In this document: positions 1-9,560 of the stretch, piece after piece
Layout of the letters: every line of letters starts with the position of its first letter
Position numbering within the stretch: position 1 is the first letter of the stretch
Origin: Gracilaria domingensis
Lineage: Eukaryota > Rhodophyta > Florideophyceae > Gracilariales > Gracilariaceae
Direction: 5' to 3'
Assembly (NCBI GenBank): GCA_022539475.1
Contig: VCMS01000017.1
Span: forward strand, 363,641-427,640
DNA: 64,000 nucleotides
Program-made: the position numbers and the translations under genes
Notes under the pieces: model-generated
The model's database searches: none
What the model was told of the DNA's origin: nothing
Seen by the model: the letters and a program-made list of their open reading frames with translations, nothing else

Positions 1-270
1 TCCTTCAACTGAGGTGATGTATCTAAGTACATCCGGGTGACGAAGGGTCTTCAATCGCATCAAGCCTGTCTTGGCTAAACCTTGCTTCTGAGATTGTGTG
101 GGTCGTGAATTTGATGCATCGAAGTGAAGAACAAGCGCTGGGTCTCCTGTTTCCTTTGAAGTACCTCTGTGAAGCGCCCATATCTCTGCGCGGTCATGAC
201 TGGCTACAGGCTCGTTGAGAGAATATGTGAAGCCTAGGTCCTTCTGAATCAGCTTCTGAAAGTACTGCAT
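1..270 (-). CDS. SCY1-like pseudokinase, N-terminal part (runs off the left edge)
   Basis: Exactly 90 codons are open on the minus strand from an ATG at 270 to the window edge. The peptide begins MQYFQKLIQKDLGFTYSL, continues with AEIWALHRGTSKETGDPALV and reaches MRLKTLRHPDVLRYITSVEG. This is the N-terminal layout of SCYL1/SCY1-family proteins: the degenerate glycine loop (WALHRG..K.TG.P), a VxxFD-type strand, and a K-TLRHP-(N/D)-(I/V)-L segment of the kinase fold. The family consists of catalytically inactive kinase-like proteins with HEAT repeats that act in Golgi-ER trafficking or nuclear tRNA export. The catalytic-loop and HEAT parts lie outside the window, so inactivity cannot be checked here. 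The gene is divergent from the UBX gene at 678. Family assignment is by recognition of the conserved segments, not by a search. Confidence 0.8.
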   Translation of the reverse strand, partial: MQYFQKLIQKDLGFTYSLNEPVASHDRAEIWALHRGTSKETGDPALVLHFDASNSRPTQSQKQGLAKTGLMRLKTLRHPDVLRYITSVEG

Positions 271-677
271 GGTTCCGAAAAAACCTCACGGAGAACGACT
301 CTGGACGAAGAAACGCGAAGCCGCACGGCGGAAACGCAAGCAGCTCTGAGGCCCTGTCTTAACAAACGTTGACACACAGGGAAAGTGTAGATAGATAGCA
401 AACAACCATGGGCGCAGAAGAGAGCTCTTTGTTGCCTGCAAGGTATGAGTTCTGCAGATTGACTTGGGCGCTGTAAGAATTCAGCGCTGGCCGTATGGCA
501 TTGGCTGAAAATCGTTCCAGCAATGAAAGCGCCGTCTGTAAACGCGAAAACTGAAGATATGTCACAACTGCGAAACTTCCCACAACTGGGTTTCCTTGCC
601 GTTCCGTGCATCGATAGACAACGACCGTGCCACTCTCTTCCGTCTTGCCGCGGCCTCAGTCGCGTCTTCACTGAATC
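271..677. other. Intergenic, divergent SCY1-like / UBX promoter region
   Basis: This is about 400 bp between two head-to-head genes and presumably holds both promoters. I see no convincing TATA box, repeat or RNA gene. Short open frames on both strands are not supported. Confidence 0.5.
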
Positions 678-2000
678 ATGGTTCCGTCGGAGCCTTCGGA
701 GGAACATCGCACGCAATCTATCGCAACGCTGCGCGCCGCTACCTCTGTGCAGTCCGATGAGGAGGCTCTCCGACTGCTCCGTGCTCACGATTGGGACCTT
801 GACCGCGCAGCTTCCGCTTTCTTTGATGGGCCCGAGACTCCATCAGCAGATCCGTCGCCAGCCCCCATTTCTTCATCTCGTGCTGTTGCAGTCCGTTCTT
901 CATCTACGACTGTGGCTGTAACCACCCCTCCACCCACACCCCGATGGCTGCTTGCCCTTCTCTCTCCGTTTCGTTTTGTGTGGTCATTCCTCGCCAGATT
1001 AACAAACTCTTTGCTAAACGCGCTTGGCGGTCCGGCCCGCCTGATTGAGGCCGCTCCGGGTGAAACGCCCACTCATCGCTTTCTAAACTTTTTCAATGAT
1101 AAGCACGGCACTCAGCATCCTTCATTCATGACAACCACCTACCTGCAAGCCCTCAACACTGCCCATTCACAACTCAAATTCCTCCTCGTGTACATCCACT
1201 CCGAATCACACAGGCTCACACCTGCGTTTGTGCGCCATGTCATCTCGAACCCCACGTTCATTAACTCCGTTGATGAAACTATGCTTTCATGGGCTGGTTC
1301 ATCAGTTACACAGCGAGATGCAGCTGCTGTACAGAGCGCCTTGCGAGCACCTGCACTTCCTTTCCTGGCCATTGTAGCAGCCCCATCACGCGTTTCGTCT
1401 GAGTTCACACGGTCAAACTACGGAAACGTTCTTTCTATTCGTGCCGGCTCTTCTGCTCTCGTCGGGGGCGCTGAAGCAACTGTAGCATGGATCGCACGCG
1501 TTGTAGAGAGACATGCTCCGATGCTCCATGCAATTCGACAAGAGCGCGTGGAAAGAGAAAGTGCGCGCTTACTTCGCGAACAGCAGGACGCCGAGTATGC
1601 TGCAGCGCTGGAGGCTGATCGATTAGCCGAGCGACAAGCTGCTGACCAACGCGAGAAGGAAGAGAAGGAGAGACGACGAGTGGAGGAGTTAGAAATTCGA
1701 CGTGAGCGGAAACGAGAAGCTTTGGGTCCAGAACCAGAAAAAGGCCCTGGAATTGCAAGTCTTGTGCTGAGATTACCGGATGGTAGTCGTGTTGGCAGAC
1801 GTTTTGAGAAGCATGATGCTTTAGAGAGAGTGTTTGACTGGGCTGAAGTTAATAGAGTTGATATCGAGGTAGCTTGTCTAGTTGTGGCTTATCCCCGAAA
1901 GAACTTCCGATATCCAGAAGATGCTGACATAACAATTGAAAAGGCTGGGCTGTTCCCGAGCAGCATGTTACTTCTGGAAGAACGCTCTTCAGACGCATAG
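678..2000 (+). CDS. UBX-domain protein of the FAF2/UBXD8 type (ERAD / p97 adaptor)
   Basis: 440 aa. Residues about 9-47 are a UBA-like domain (DEEALRLLRAHDWDLDRAAS). Residues about 90-115 hold a hydrophobic hairpin-like stretch (WLLALLSPFRFVWSFLARL). Residues about 140-280 match a UAS thioredoxin-like domain (FLLVYIHSES, VGGAEATVAWI). Next come a charged coiled coil of about 70 residues (ESARLLREQQDAEYAAALEA) and a C-terminal UBX domain ending in FPSSMLLLEE. This order (UBA, membrane hairpin, UAS, coiled coil, UBX) is that of FAF2/UBXD8 and plant PUX10. These sit in the ER or lipid-droplet membrane and recruit p97/Cdc48 to ubiquitinated clients. The start is the first ATG of the frame and the UBA follows directly. 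A single exon is seen. Confidence 0.88.
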   Translation: MVPSEPSEEHRTQSIATLRAATSVQSDEEALRLLRAHDWDLDRAASAFFDGPETPSADPSPAPISSSRAVAVRSSSTTVAVTTPPPTPRWLLALLSPFRFVWSFLARLTNSLLNALGGPARLIEAAPGETPTHRFLNFFNDKHGTQHPSFMTTTYLQALNTAHSQLKFLLVYIHSESHRLTPAFVRHVISNPTFINSVDETMLSWAGSSVTQRDAAAVQSALRAPALPFLAIVAAPSRVSSEFTRSNYGNVLSIRAGSSALVGGAEATVAWIARVVERHAPMLHAIRQERVERESARLLREQQDAEYAAALEADRLAERQAADQREKEEKERRRVEELEIRRERKREALGPEPEKGPGIASLVLRLPDGSRVGRRFEKHDALERVFDWAEVNRVDIEVACLVVAYPRKNFRYPEDADITIEKAGLFPSSMLLLEERSSDA

Positions 2001-2566
2001 TGTACGCATGGCGTACGTAAATGTATCGTCGTCTGATCGTTTGCGCAGCTTTTGAGGAAGATTAAAAACAAGAGGGGACTGGAAAGTGGTGGGGATGATG
2101 AGACAGTTTCTTTGCTACACTTGTGAGGAGCACGAGTATTGTTTATGAATGTGACAGTACGTATCATCGGCGAGGTCGCCAATTTGGCGCTCTAAGTGTT
2201 TGTTTCAGGGGAAAGGCCGGCCACCACAGAAGCTAACGTATTCACTCTCACCTAAAGAAAATGCATAGTTTTGGCTGCGCCCAGTATTGCATAATATAGA
2301 GCATATCTTGCCATCTGAAAAACCATTCATAAGAACTTCAGTGGGGATGATATGCTGTATCATTGCTAACACTTTCCTTGTCTTCATAAATTCCCTCGCC
2401 TAGAAGTGGGTGGAACCTTTATGAAGTCAATAGCAGACGCAAACAGCTTTGGATTCTACAGCGTGGAGGGCACTCAACCTATAGAGTGGGTCTTGTTGTG
2501 TTAAGATTGCAGACACTTGAGTGCGAAGTAGCCGTCAGAAGTGCTTGAACATATATAAATAAGTGC
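2001..2566. other. Intergenic, convergent 3' regions
   Basis: 566 bp between the convergent UBX and D-box genes. It is AT-richer than the flanking coding DNA and probably holds both 3' UTRs. I see no RNA gene, repeat or supported coding frame. Confidence 0.5.
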
Positions 2567-3196
2567 TCATGCAAGTTCGAGAGTAGAAAACTCAGTCTTT
2601 GGAATGAGTTGGTCGGCATTGAACAAGTCCAGATTAGTAACGGCAAGCAAATCGTTCTCGTCTGTGTCATTCATCATTTCAACAGGATCATACGGCATTT
2701 CAACCTTCTCCTGAAACCTGAGTTCCGTTCTGACATACGGCCTGCCCATGAAGTCCAAGCTGTCATCATCGTCTAGTGCAGCTTGCTCCTCGAGTCTTCG
2801 CCGAGCACTCTCGAGCTCATCGTCGTCAAACAGAACTGGCGCGTAAGGAATGTCGGACACAGGGGCCGGAATAATCTCCGGGTCTAGCACTTGCCCAAAC
2901 TTGTCAGTGGGAGCTTGAAACGTATGAGAGGTGCTGAAAATTGACTTGTTGTTGATCGTCGTGTTTCCGTCCAGCTTGAACGATGTGATAGAGTGTTTCT
3001 TCATGTTCTGCGAAGCGAAGACGTGGTTCTGTTCACCAGCTCTGTTCGTGATGTCGCCCAATGCCCGTCGCTTGCCTTGGGTCCCATTGCGATTGAAATT
3101 ATGGAGAGCTACCTTTCCTTCTGTCCGCGCTGACTTACCCAAAGGCTCTCTGTTTTGCGGAGTTTGGCGCAGTGCTTGTGGTGCCAGGTTTTCCAT
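2567..3196 (-). CDS. Small acidic protein with perfect D-box; securin candidate
   Basis: 209 aa, single exon, ATG at 3196. No enzyme domain is visible. The N-terminal third is basic and disordered and contains RRALGDITN at about residues 43-51, which fits the APC/C destruction box RxxLxxxxN exactly. The C-terminal half is acidic (DDDELESARRRLEEQAALDD, NDTDENDLLAVTN) with a conserved-looking patch FMGRPYVRTELRFQEKVEMP. A basic N-terminus with a degron plus an acidic C-terminus is the architecture of securins (PTTG1, Pds1, plant PATRONUS). These inhibit separase until anaphase and diverge too fast for simple recognition. The ALGDITN string also occurs in B-type cyclins, but no cyclin box is present. 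The molecular role is inference; the D-box is seen directly. Confidence 0.55.
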   Translation of the reverse strand: MENLAPQALRQTPQNREPLGKSARTEGKVALHNFNRNGTQGKRRALGDITNRAGEQNHVFASQNMKKHSITSFKLDGNTTINNKSIFSTSHTFQAPTDKFGQVLDPEIIPAPVSDIPYAPVLFDDDELESARRRLEEQAALDDDDSLDFMGRPYVRTELRFQEKVEMPYDPVEMMNDTDENDLLAVTNLDLFNADQLIPKTEFSTLELA

Positions 3197-3862
3197 TTCT
3201 GTTGCAGTTAGACGTAGTTAAACTGTCTCAAGCGTCCACGTCTTGGTTGAACAACGTCGGTTCCGCCGCTTTCAAGCCGTGAGCACATGATGATACATTT
3301 AATCCGTATTGGAGAGCATGCGAAAGGTCGCGACTGCAGTGCAGAGTCAGGAGTGGGCGTGGCCCGCGTAGCCGTTATCATTTTACCGTTGAAGAATTCG
3401 GTCGGGAATACAGCCTAATTAGAACGCAACGGAACCACTTACTCGTATCGGCCTACGGCCAGAGCTACTAGCTCTCGTTCAAATAGCCGTACTGGCACAT
3501 TACAGTTGCTGTAACTCATTCGTAGCTGAACGACGTTGTTCTGCAACACATGTCGCCTGTTTAGACACCCGAGCACGCTCCATCGCCTTGTGCTGCCCAA
3601 GTTGTGCATATGTACGAGTTCGTTTCCGGCAACGACATCAACATCGCTCACACTTTGCCGACAGCCCGACCCTATTGACACAAGACGGCAGTGCTCACCT
3701 TTCCAGCTGTCTTTCTTTTAGCTTGATATGAAACAAAGTTCCATTCTAAGAGTCATTTTTTCTGCATTTACAAGCATTTCCGAGTCGCCGCCTCCGACCG
3801 GCGGTACGCGATAAACCTTTTCCATCCACACCGCAACTGCCGTGTTTCAAGAAAGGCTTGAC
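3197..3862. other. Intergenic, divergent D-box protein / FKBP promoter region
   Basis: About 665 bp between two head-to-head genes. Small open frames on both strands have no recognisable content. No repeat or RNA gene is seen. Confidence 0.5.
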
Positions 3863-4624
3863 ATGGACCTTGGAAACTGGGACGATGACGACTTTGTCAC
3901 CCCCACAGCCGGACCACCTCCTCAAGATGATCTTGATGACCTTTTTGAGTTCACAGAAAACCTCACGATCGACGACTTCCCAGACACAACCGAAGCGGAG
4001 AGCAGCAAGCCTGAGTTGCCTCCATTGCCACCGGGTGTCATAGATTTGACTAACGGTCAACGCGGTGTTCTTCTCGAACGCAAGACAACTGTTGAAGGGA
4101 ACCCAAAGCCCTCTAAAGAAGAACCATTCGTCGAACTGCACTACGAAGGTACTCTGGTCGCTACTGGAGAGAAGTTCGATTCCAGTAAAGAACAGAACTA
4201 TGCTATGATCGTTCAGCTCGATATTCCCCCTTCCGGTAAATCAACCGTGATCAGAGGCTTGGAAATCGGCCTCAGAGAAGTTCGCGCTGGCGAGCATGTC
4301 GTACTTACTGTCACCTCAATGTATGCATACGGGAAGGATGGCGAAACAGATATCCCCCCAGATTCAGATCTTAGATTTGATATCGAAGTATTGGATGTCA
4401 GAGCCACTCATAAAAAGGTTGTCGTTGTGGATACGTCGTCAAAGGACTTGAGCCGCCTGGAAACCGTTCGTCGCGAACGAGAAATTGCCCAGATTCGTCG
4501 AGAGGAAGAAGACCAACGCAAAGAAGCTGAGAAACAACGAAAGGCAGCTCGTGCTGCGGCAATTCGTGAGAAGCTGGCGAATAAGAACAAAGGCGGCAAG
4601 AAAGGCGGCAAGAAGAAGAAGTAA
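3863..4624 (+). CDS. FKBP-type peptidyl-prolyl isomerase with acidic N-terminus and basic coiled tail
   Basis: 253 aa from the ATG at 3863; a GTG seven codons upstream is an unlikely eukaryotic start. Residues 1-60 are acidic and open with MDLGNWDDDDFVTP. Residues about 85-190 are an FKBP domain with most ligand-pocket landmarks: VELHYEG, KFDSS, STVIRG, YAYG, LRFDIEVLDV. The pocket tryptophan after VIRG is replaced by leucine (VIRGLEIG), as in many non-FKBP12 members, so isomerase activity may be weak. Residues about 195-253 are a charged helix with a Lys/Gly tail (NKGGKKGGKKKK). The N-terminal W-D-D-D-D-F motif and the basic helical tail resemble eIF3j, suggesting a ribosome or nucleolus link, but that is inference. 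Single exon. Confidence 0.85.
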   Translation: MDLGNWDDDDFVTPTAGPPPQDDLDDLFEFTENLTIDDFPDTTEAESSKPELPPLPPGVIDLTNGQRGVLLERKTTVEGNPKPSKEEPFVELHYEGTLVATGEKFDSSKEQNYAMIVQLDIPPSGKSTVIRGLEIGLREVRAGEHVVLTVTSMYAYGKDGETDIPPDSDLRFDIEVLDVRATHKKVVVVDTSSKDLSRLETVRREREIAQIRREEEDQRKEAEKQRKAARAAAIREKLANKNKGGKKGGKKKK

Positions 4625-4710
4625 TTTGCTGAGTTTCTTTTGTAACTGAATCCACAATTTACTAAGAAGTCATCGTCTTATATGAGATTATGACGGCCAA
4701 AGATTTCGCT

Positions 4711-5322
4711 CTAGCTGGAAAGTACGCCCGCGCAGTCAAGAATCAGTTCTATTATCCCAGGATGTGCGCCGATAGGAGGCTTCACTTCGTATGAAACATG
4801 AGGAAAGTTCTGTGCAGCCTCGGCTGTCAGTTGCGGGATATCTGATGTAACATGTCGCCCTGGTGACAGGAAGAAGGGCACGATAATTACATGCTTGGCA
4901 CCGTTTTGAACGCACAATTGCATACCTTCGGCGATTGTGGGAGACGCCAATTCCATGTGAGCGAAGTAAACAGGAATACTTGTTCGATTTTGAAGCTCTT
5001 GTGCTACTTCCTCGAGCATTGCGTTGGCTTTCGTTCGTTTTGAGCCATGGTCAACGAGAAGCAGCGCTGTATTTTCCTTGATTCCCTTGCCTTGCGTGCC
5101 AAATGTAAAGTTCATTGATAAGAGAAGCGGTGACAATCGGGATTCTGCTTTAGTGACAGTTGTAGTATTGCTTCTTCTTCTTCTAGGAGCCTGAAGAAAC
5201 CTATTATATCTTATGCTTTTGTTTTCTTGTAGAACATATCGACGTGAAACAGTCGATCGTCTTGCACTTGCGATCGCCAAAGAGAACGCTGGAACAATGC
5301 TGAGATTGAGACTATGATTCAT
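4711..5322 (-). CDS. sirB: Sirohydrochlorin ferrochelatase (SirB/CbiX type), probably plastid
   Basis: 203 aa from ATG 5322. Residues about 80-203 are a short CbiX/SirB chelatase domain. ALLLVDHGSKR carries the metal-binding His, followed by ELASPTIAEGM and the VPFFLSPGRHVTSDIP loop with the second His. Small SirB enzymes insert Fe2+ into sirohydrochlorin to make siroheme for sulfite and nitrite reductases. In plants and algae the enzyme is in the plastid. The first 70-80 residues are Ser/Arg-rich with few acids (MNHSLNLSIVPAFSLAIASA), consistent with a transit peptide. An in-frame ATG at 5439 would add 39 residues, but a donor-like AAG|GTATGT lies in that stretch (about 5383), so the 5' end could also involve an intron. 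I prefer 5322. Confidence 0.85.
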   Translation of the reverse strand: MNHSLNLSIVPAFSLAIASARRSTVSRRYVLQENKSIRYNRFLQAPRRRRSNTTTVTKAESRLSPLLLSMNFTFGTQGKGIKENTALLLVDHGSKRTKANAMLEEVAQELQNRTSIPVYFAHMELASPTIAEGMQLCVQNGAKHVIIVPFFLSPGRHVTSDIPQLTAEAAQNFPHVSYEVKPPIGAHPGIIELILDCAGVLSS

Positions 5323-5601
5323 CAGCACTTCACCAAGAAAAAAACGAGCTCTCCCTTGAGTTTGAATGATATCAGGACATACCTTAACATGCGAAGCATG
5401 TCCATGTTTGAACGGTAGTAGTGTGTCTTTGGTGGTCATCCCGTTTGGCCTCTGCGTCAGCCGCTTCCTGGTTGCTCAGTTCATAAGGGCCCAATAGATC
5501 TCTCAAGCTGAGAATTTTCTGGCTCCGGAGGTTTCCCTTATTTTGAAGTACGATGTATCGTTGGAATCTTTTGATCGCGTACCAGGGGTACAGTATCTCG
5601 T

Positions 5602-5671
5602 ATGATATCTAATCACAGGAGTTTCCAGCATCATCAATGATGATGCTGAAACTCCTGTGATTAGATATCAT
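5602..5671. repeat. Near-perfect palindrome, ~34-bp arms, 1-nt loop
   Basis: The left arm (5602-5636) reads back as the right arm (5638-5671) with a single extra C in the left arm. The centre is CAGCATCATCA-A-TGATGATGCTG. The whole unit can fold into one almost uninterrupted hairpin. It shares no sequence with the other palindromes in the window. Confidence 0.9.
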
Positions 5672-5691
5672 CATTATCATGCCATCTCCTT

Positions 5692-5730
5692 CAACAGAGA
5701 AGGTCATGATCATCATGACCTTCTCTGTTG
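5692..5730. repeat. Perfect palindrome, 18-bp arms, 3-nt loop
   Basis: The arms CAACAGAGAAGGTCATGA (5692-5709) and TCATGACCTTCTCTGTTG (5713-5730) are exact reverse complements around TCA. It lies 20 bp beyond the larger palindrome at 5602-5671. Confidence 0.9.
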
Positions 5731-6261
5731 CAGGGAATGGCGCCCCGCGGAGGATTGAAGTACACATGGTGGCCTTCTCGATGTGATGGCGGTTCTTTCT
5801 GGTCAGGTTCTGATCGTGACCGTCAATCCGACATTTGATGTTTACAGAATGATGCCCTCTTCGTTACCGTTTCGGATGCTAGCCCTGAACCCCTTTCGAT
5901 CGAAAAGACGATTGGTCTTGTGTTCATCTCTGGTCGGTTGCAGTTTGCTCAGGCCTCATCGATATGTTTGAAGGTAATCTCAGGACTTATGCACATGGAG
6001 TGTACTGACGTGACCCTTTTTGCACTTTCTTTTGGTTTGAACTGTGTACCGGACGATAACGGCGATGCAACAGTTGTTTTACAAACCAAACACAGAAGGC
6101 GAAAGACAATGAGCCAAGTTGAGATTGCCTACTTTTACTTCTTTCTAATAGTGCTTCGAAAGACTTTACACTTAAACCATTTCTCAGAGCGAATCCCCTC
6201 GTAATAAGCGTATGTCAAAATTGGAAGAGCATAGTAGGACGACATGCGTGGCCTGAAGATT

Positions 6262-8048
6262 CTACCCGCTATGAGTCGACTTCTCATAAGTGAATAACGA
6301 ATGGACGTTGCCCTCTAGCTGAGCGGCAGGAGTTCTTAATTGGAATCTTAATGTTCCATCATACATCTGGTTGTGGAGCTCCGTAATGCTTCGGACTCCA
6401 AGGTCCTGGAAACCGTGTTTGACACCCATGCGCAAGTAGGGAAGGAATCTTTTCACGGAGCCTTTGTCAGCAACGGCTCCAGATACTCCTTGAGCGACAC
6501 GAATGCGATCGTCTTCAGAGAAGTATCTTACGCTAGATCCTTTCCTCATGGCATCAGCACTTCCCATTCCACGGTATTTTTTCAGACGAACACCGTCCTT
6601 GTAAAAGTACTCGCCGGGGCTCTCTTCTGTGCCAGCAAGCATGCCACCCATCATTACAGAGGATGCGCCACATGCCAGGCCCTTGATGATGTGACCGGAG
6701 GAGGAAATCCCTCCGTCAGCAATGCATGGTATATTGAATTCACGAGCAAGTTTGGAGACGCGGTACACAGCTGTTGCCTGCGCTCTTCCGCATGCCATAA
6801 CTTCCTGAGTCGTGCAAATAGATCCACTTCCCATGCCGATACGAATGCCGTCGGCACCAGCCTTGATGAGATGGTAGGCTTGGTTCTGTGTCACGACATT
6901 ACCTGCCACAACCTCTAAGTTGGGATATTTGTTCTTGATATACTTCAACATATCCAGTTGGAATACAGAATCACCTTGACTTGAATCCAACATAATCACA
7001 TCAACCCCAACTTCCACCAGCGCCTCAAGACGTTCCCTATCCTCTTGCCTAGTACCTATGGACGCGCCACACAAGAGTCTTTTTCCGGTCTTGTCCTTAG
7101 AGGACTCTGGAAAGTCTCGATTCTTCAGAATGTCAGTTCTTGCCACAAGGCCAACAAGCTCAAAGCATTCGTTCACGATCGGCAGCTTTCCCTTTTTACT
7201 TTCCTTAAGGATGGAATAAGCCAGTTCGAGCGAACAACCTTCCGTCGCAGTCTGAAGTTCAGTTACCATGATGTCCCCCAGAGGGGTGTTCTTGTCCCGA
7301 ACGAACTCAACATCACGATTTGTTACAATTCCCACCAACTTGCTGTTCATCCCGCCGCTTTCAGTAATAGGAATGCCCATAAATCCGTACCGGTTCTTGA
7401 TGTCCAAGGCGTCACGAACCGTATGTGTCGGGCTCAATGTCTTCGGGTCTGTTATGAAGCCATTCTCGTATCTCTTAACACGATCGACCTCTCGCTTCTG
7501 CTCCCGAATACTGTTGTTGTAATGAATGATTCCGATACCCCCTTGCAAGGCCATGTTGATAGCCATCTCTGACTCTGTTACAGTGTCCATCGGCGAACTG
7601 ACCAGAGGAAGCTGAAGATGGGTGTTGCGAGTTATACGGGACTTGAGGGAAACATCTTCGACGCCAAAATAAATATGCCCTGGCAACATCACGAAGTCGC
7701 CATATGTGTAACCAACCTAGTTATAAACAGTCACGAATAGTTAGTACATCTAAGTTTGACCAGACAATAACGTTTCTCTAAAATTCATTTAAGAAGCTTA
7801 CAATGCCTGCATCCAAAAAGTCGACTGCCGCAGCACCATCTTGAAAACGAAACAGATCCTCAGGAGGGAAAGCAGGCCTATAAGAATTTCGAAGCATTGT
7901 TAAGAGTGTTGCTCTTTGTTAGATTGACCACATATTCACGCAGAAAACATCTTTTCGACGAGAAGGAAACTTACTTCGGACTCTTCTTAGGTTCGCTCTC
8001 CATATCTTGCCCATTTGCGTTCATTAAGCCATTGGTAACTGGTGCCAT
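6262..8048 (-). CDS. Inosine-5'-monophosphate dehydrogenase (three exons)
   Basis: Exons are 8048-7975, 7877-7802 and 7716-6262; the joined protein is 534 aa. It oxidises IMP to XMP, the committed step of GMP synthesis. Exon 1 gives [14 protein letters not shown], exon 2 [18 protein letters not shown], and exon 3 opens [14 protein letters not shown], the usual IMPDH N-terminus. Motifs: [11 protein letters not shown], a tandem CBS (Bateman) insert at about 130-245, the catalytic loop [16 protein letters not shown] with the active cysteine, [14 protein letters not shown], and the flap [11 protein letters not shown]. Intron 1 (7878-7974) starts GTAAGT. Intron 2 (7717-7801) starts GTAAGC, has TACTAAC as branch site and ends TAG. 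Both introns keep the frame. The apparent GTG start at 7692 in exon 3 is an artefact of the splice. Cytosolic location is expected. Confidence 0.96.
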
Positions 8049-9560
8049 TAGAAATTGTAGTTTGATTCCGACAGAAAAGCAATTTTTTCTGCTCCGGTTC
8101 TATGAACGCAATGCTGCGTGTTACGAGAATGAAAGACGTCTTGCACTCAGTGGAGACGAAGTGACATCCAAGGCCCGGCGTCGGTAAGCGGCTCTTCTCG
8201 TAGGTGATCTGCGATTGAGAGTATAGGTCGCCTATTTGCGCCGTTTTTGATGCAACTGACACTTGCTGGCAAAAGCTTGTTTGCTCAGATTTCTAAAAAT
8301 ATTAGGTACAAAGCGCTTTGTACGCGATAAAGTTTATCTTTAGAAAAAGTTTTGTTAATATGCAGACGGGTAGTTGATCCAAATTCGATTCAAAAGAGTA
8401 TTGAGGTGCAGAGGAAACGTCTTGAAATTGAAGAGGAAAAGAAGGTGCAAGCTGGAGCATGCGAAGGGGATTTCAATTAGATCCCAGACTGTGATCCACT
8501 TTTCAGTCGCATTCGGTATTGTGCACTAGCCCTGTTACATTGATGCACTATCTCAGGACCTGCGCTATCCGTTAGATATTCCCACGAATGAACACTGCCT
8601 GCTAGCGGCTGCCAACCTCAAGTTTGCGTGATTTCCTTCTTCAACGGTATCCTTTAGATATCCTTTCGTTCATATCTAGTTTTCTGGCTTTGAATGAGAG
8701 AAAGGCCCATGGCCTGGCTTGACGTGATGGCGCCCAGTTCACCTTAACTTACATACGCACTCGATGATGGTTAACGATGACGCTGGATGACACCTCTGTA
8801 CTGTCAGTGCAACCCAATCGCTGTTTGACTGAAGGACGTGATCATAACAGGAAGTACATGTAGTGTATCCAAACCGTCGAAGTACAAGGATACCATCCAC
8901 TGAAGATACAGAGCATGTGTAGAATTTGTAGCAGTCGTCCGTCTTTATGATTGCTATACTTCCGGGGTTTGTATGTTTGGAACAGCGGTTTGATGAAAGA
9001 AAATTGACTATCGTTTGAATATGTTTAGTTCATTTTGGACGAGCTTAAAAACCCTCATCCGTCTTGATAACCCCAGATATGTTTGTTCCACGCTTTTCCT
9101 CATTTTGCTTTTGAGGCCATTGCTCGTAAGTTACGAGCAGTACGAGTCGTAGCACAGACTTTGCGCGGCGACGATATGGGATATGAAGTGCCTTCATGTC
9201 ATCATGAACCGTATACGCAGCGTTAAAGCACCTTACAATTATAATCTCGTGCGAATGCACCATGCGGACCGCACTTTTAGATCGAGCTTCGACCGGATCA
9301 GTCTGCCATATTGCATAACTCTTGCACTAACGACCAAAGAAGCGAGCACATCTTGAATTCACGACTTAACTTTACATGGAAGATGAAATGACGAACCCCC
9401 TTTAACCTACTGCGAAACATAGAGCCCAACCCACAGTTTGAGCGCACTTACGGAACAACGGTACTTGCGAAAGGCGCTCTGAGCGGCAAGTGCACAGACA
9501 GTGTTTTTCATCAGCTCCAGTGCCTCAGAGAAACAACAGATACTGCGAATTATTTGTTCA
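8049..9560. other. 1.5-kb intergenic region
   Basis: Between the IMPDH promoter side and the reticulon 3' end. I found no coding frame with family features, no tRNA-like fold and no clear repeat. Base composition is ordinary. Confidence 0.45.

Larger units (their letters stand above)
5323..6261. other. Intergenic with two adjacent near-perfect palindromes
   Basis: About 940 bp between the 5' end of the ferrochelatase gene and the 3' end of IMPDH. It holds the palindromes listed separately at 5602-5671 and 5692-5730. The rest shows only short unsupported frames. Confidence 0.5.
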
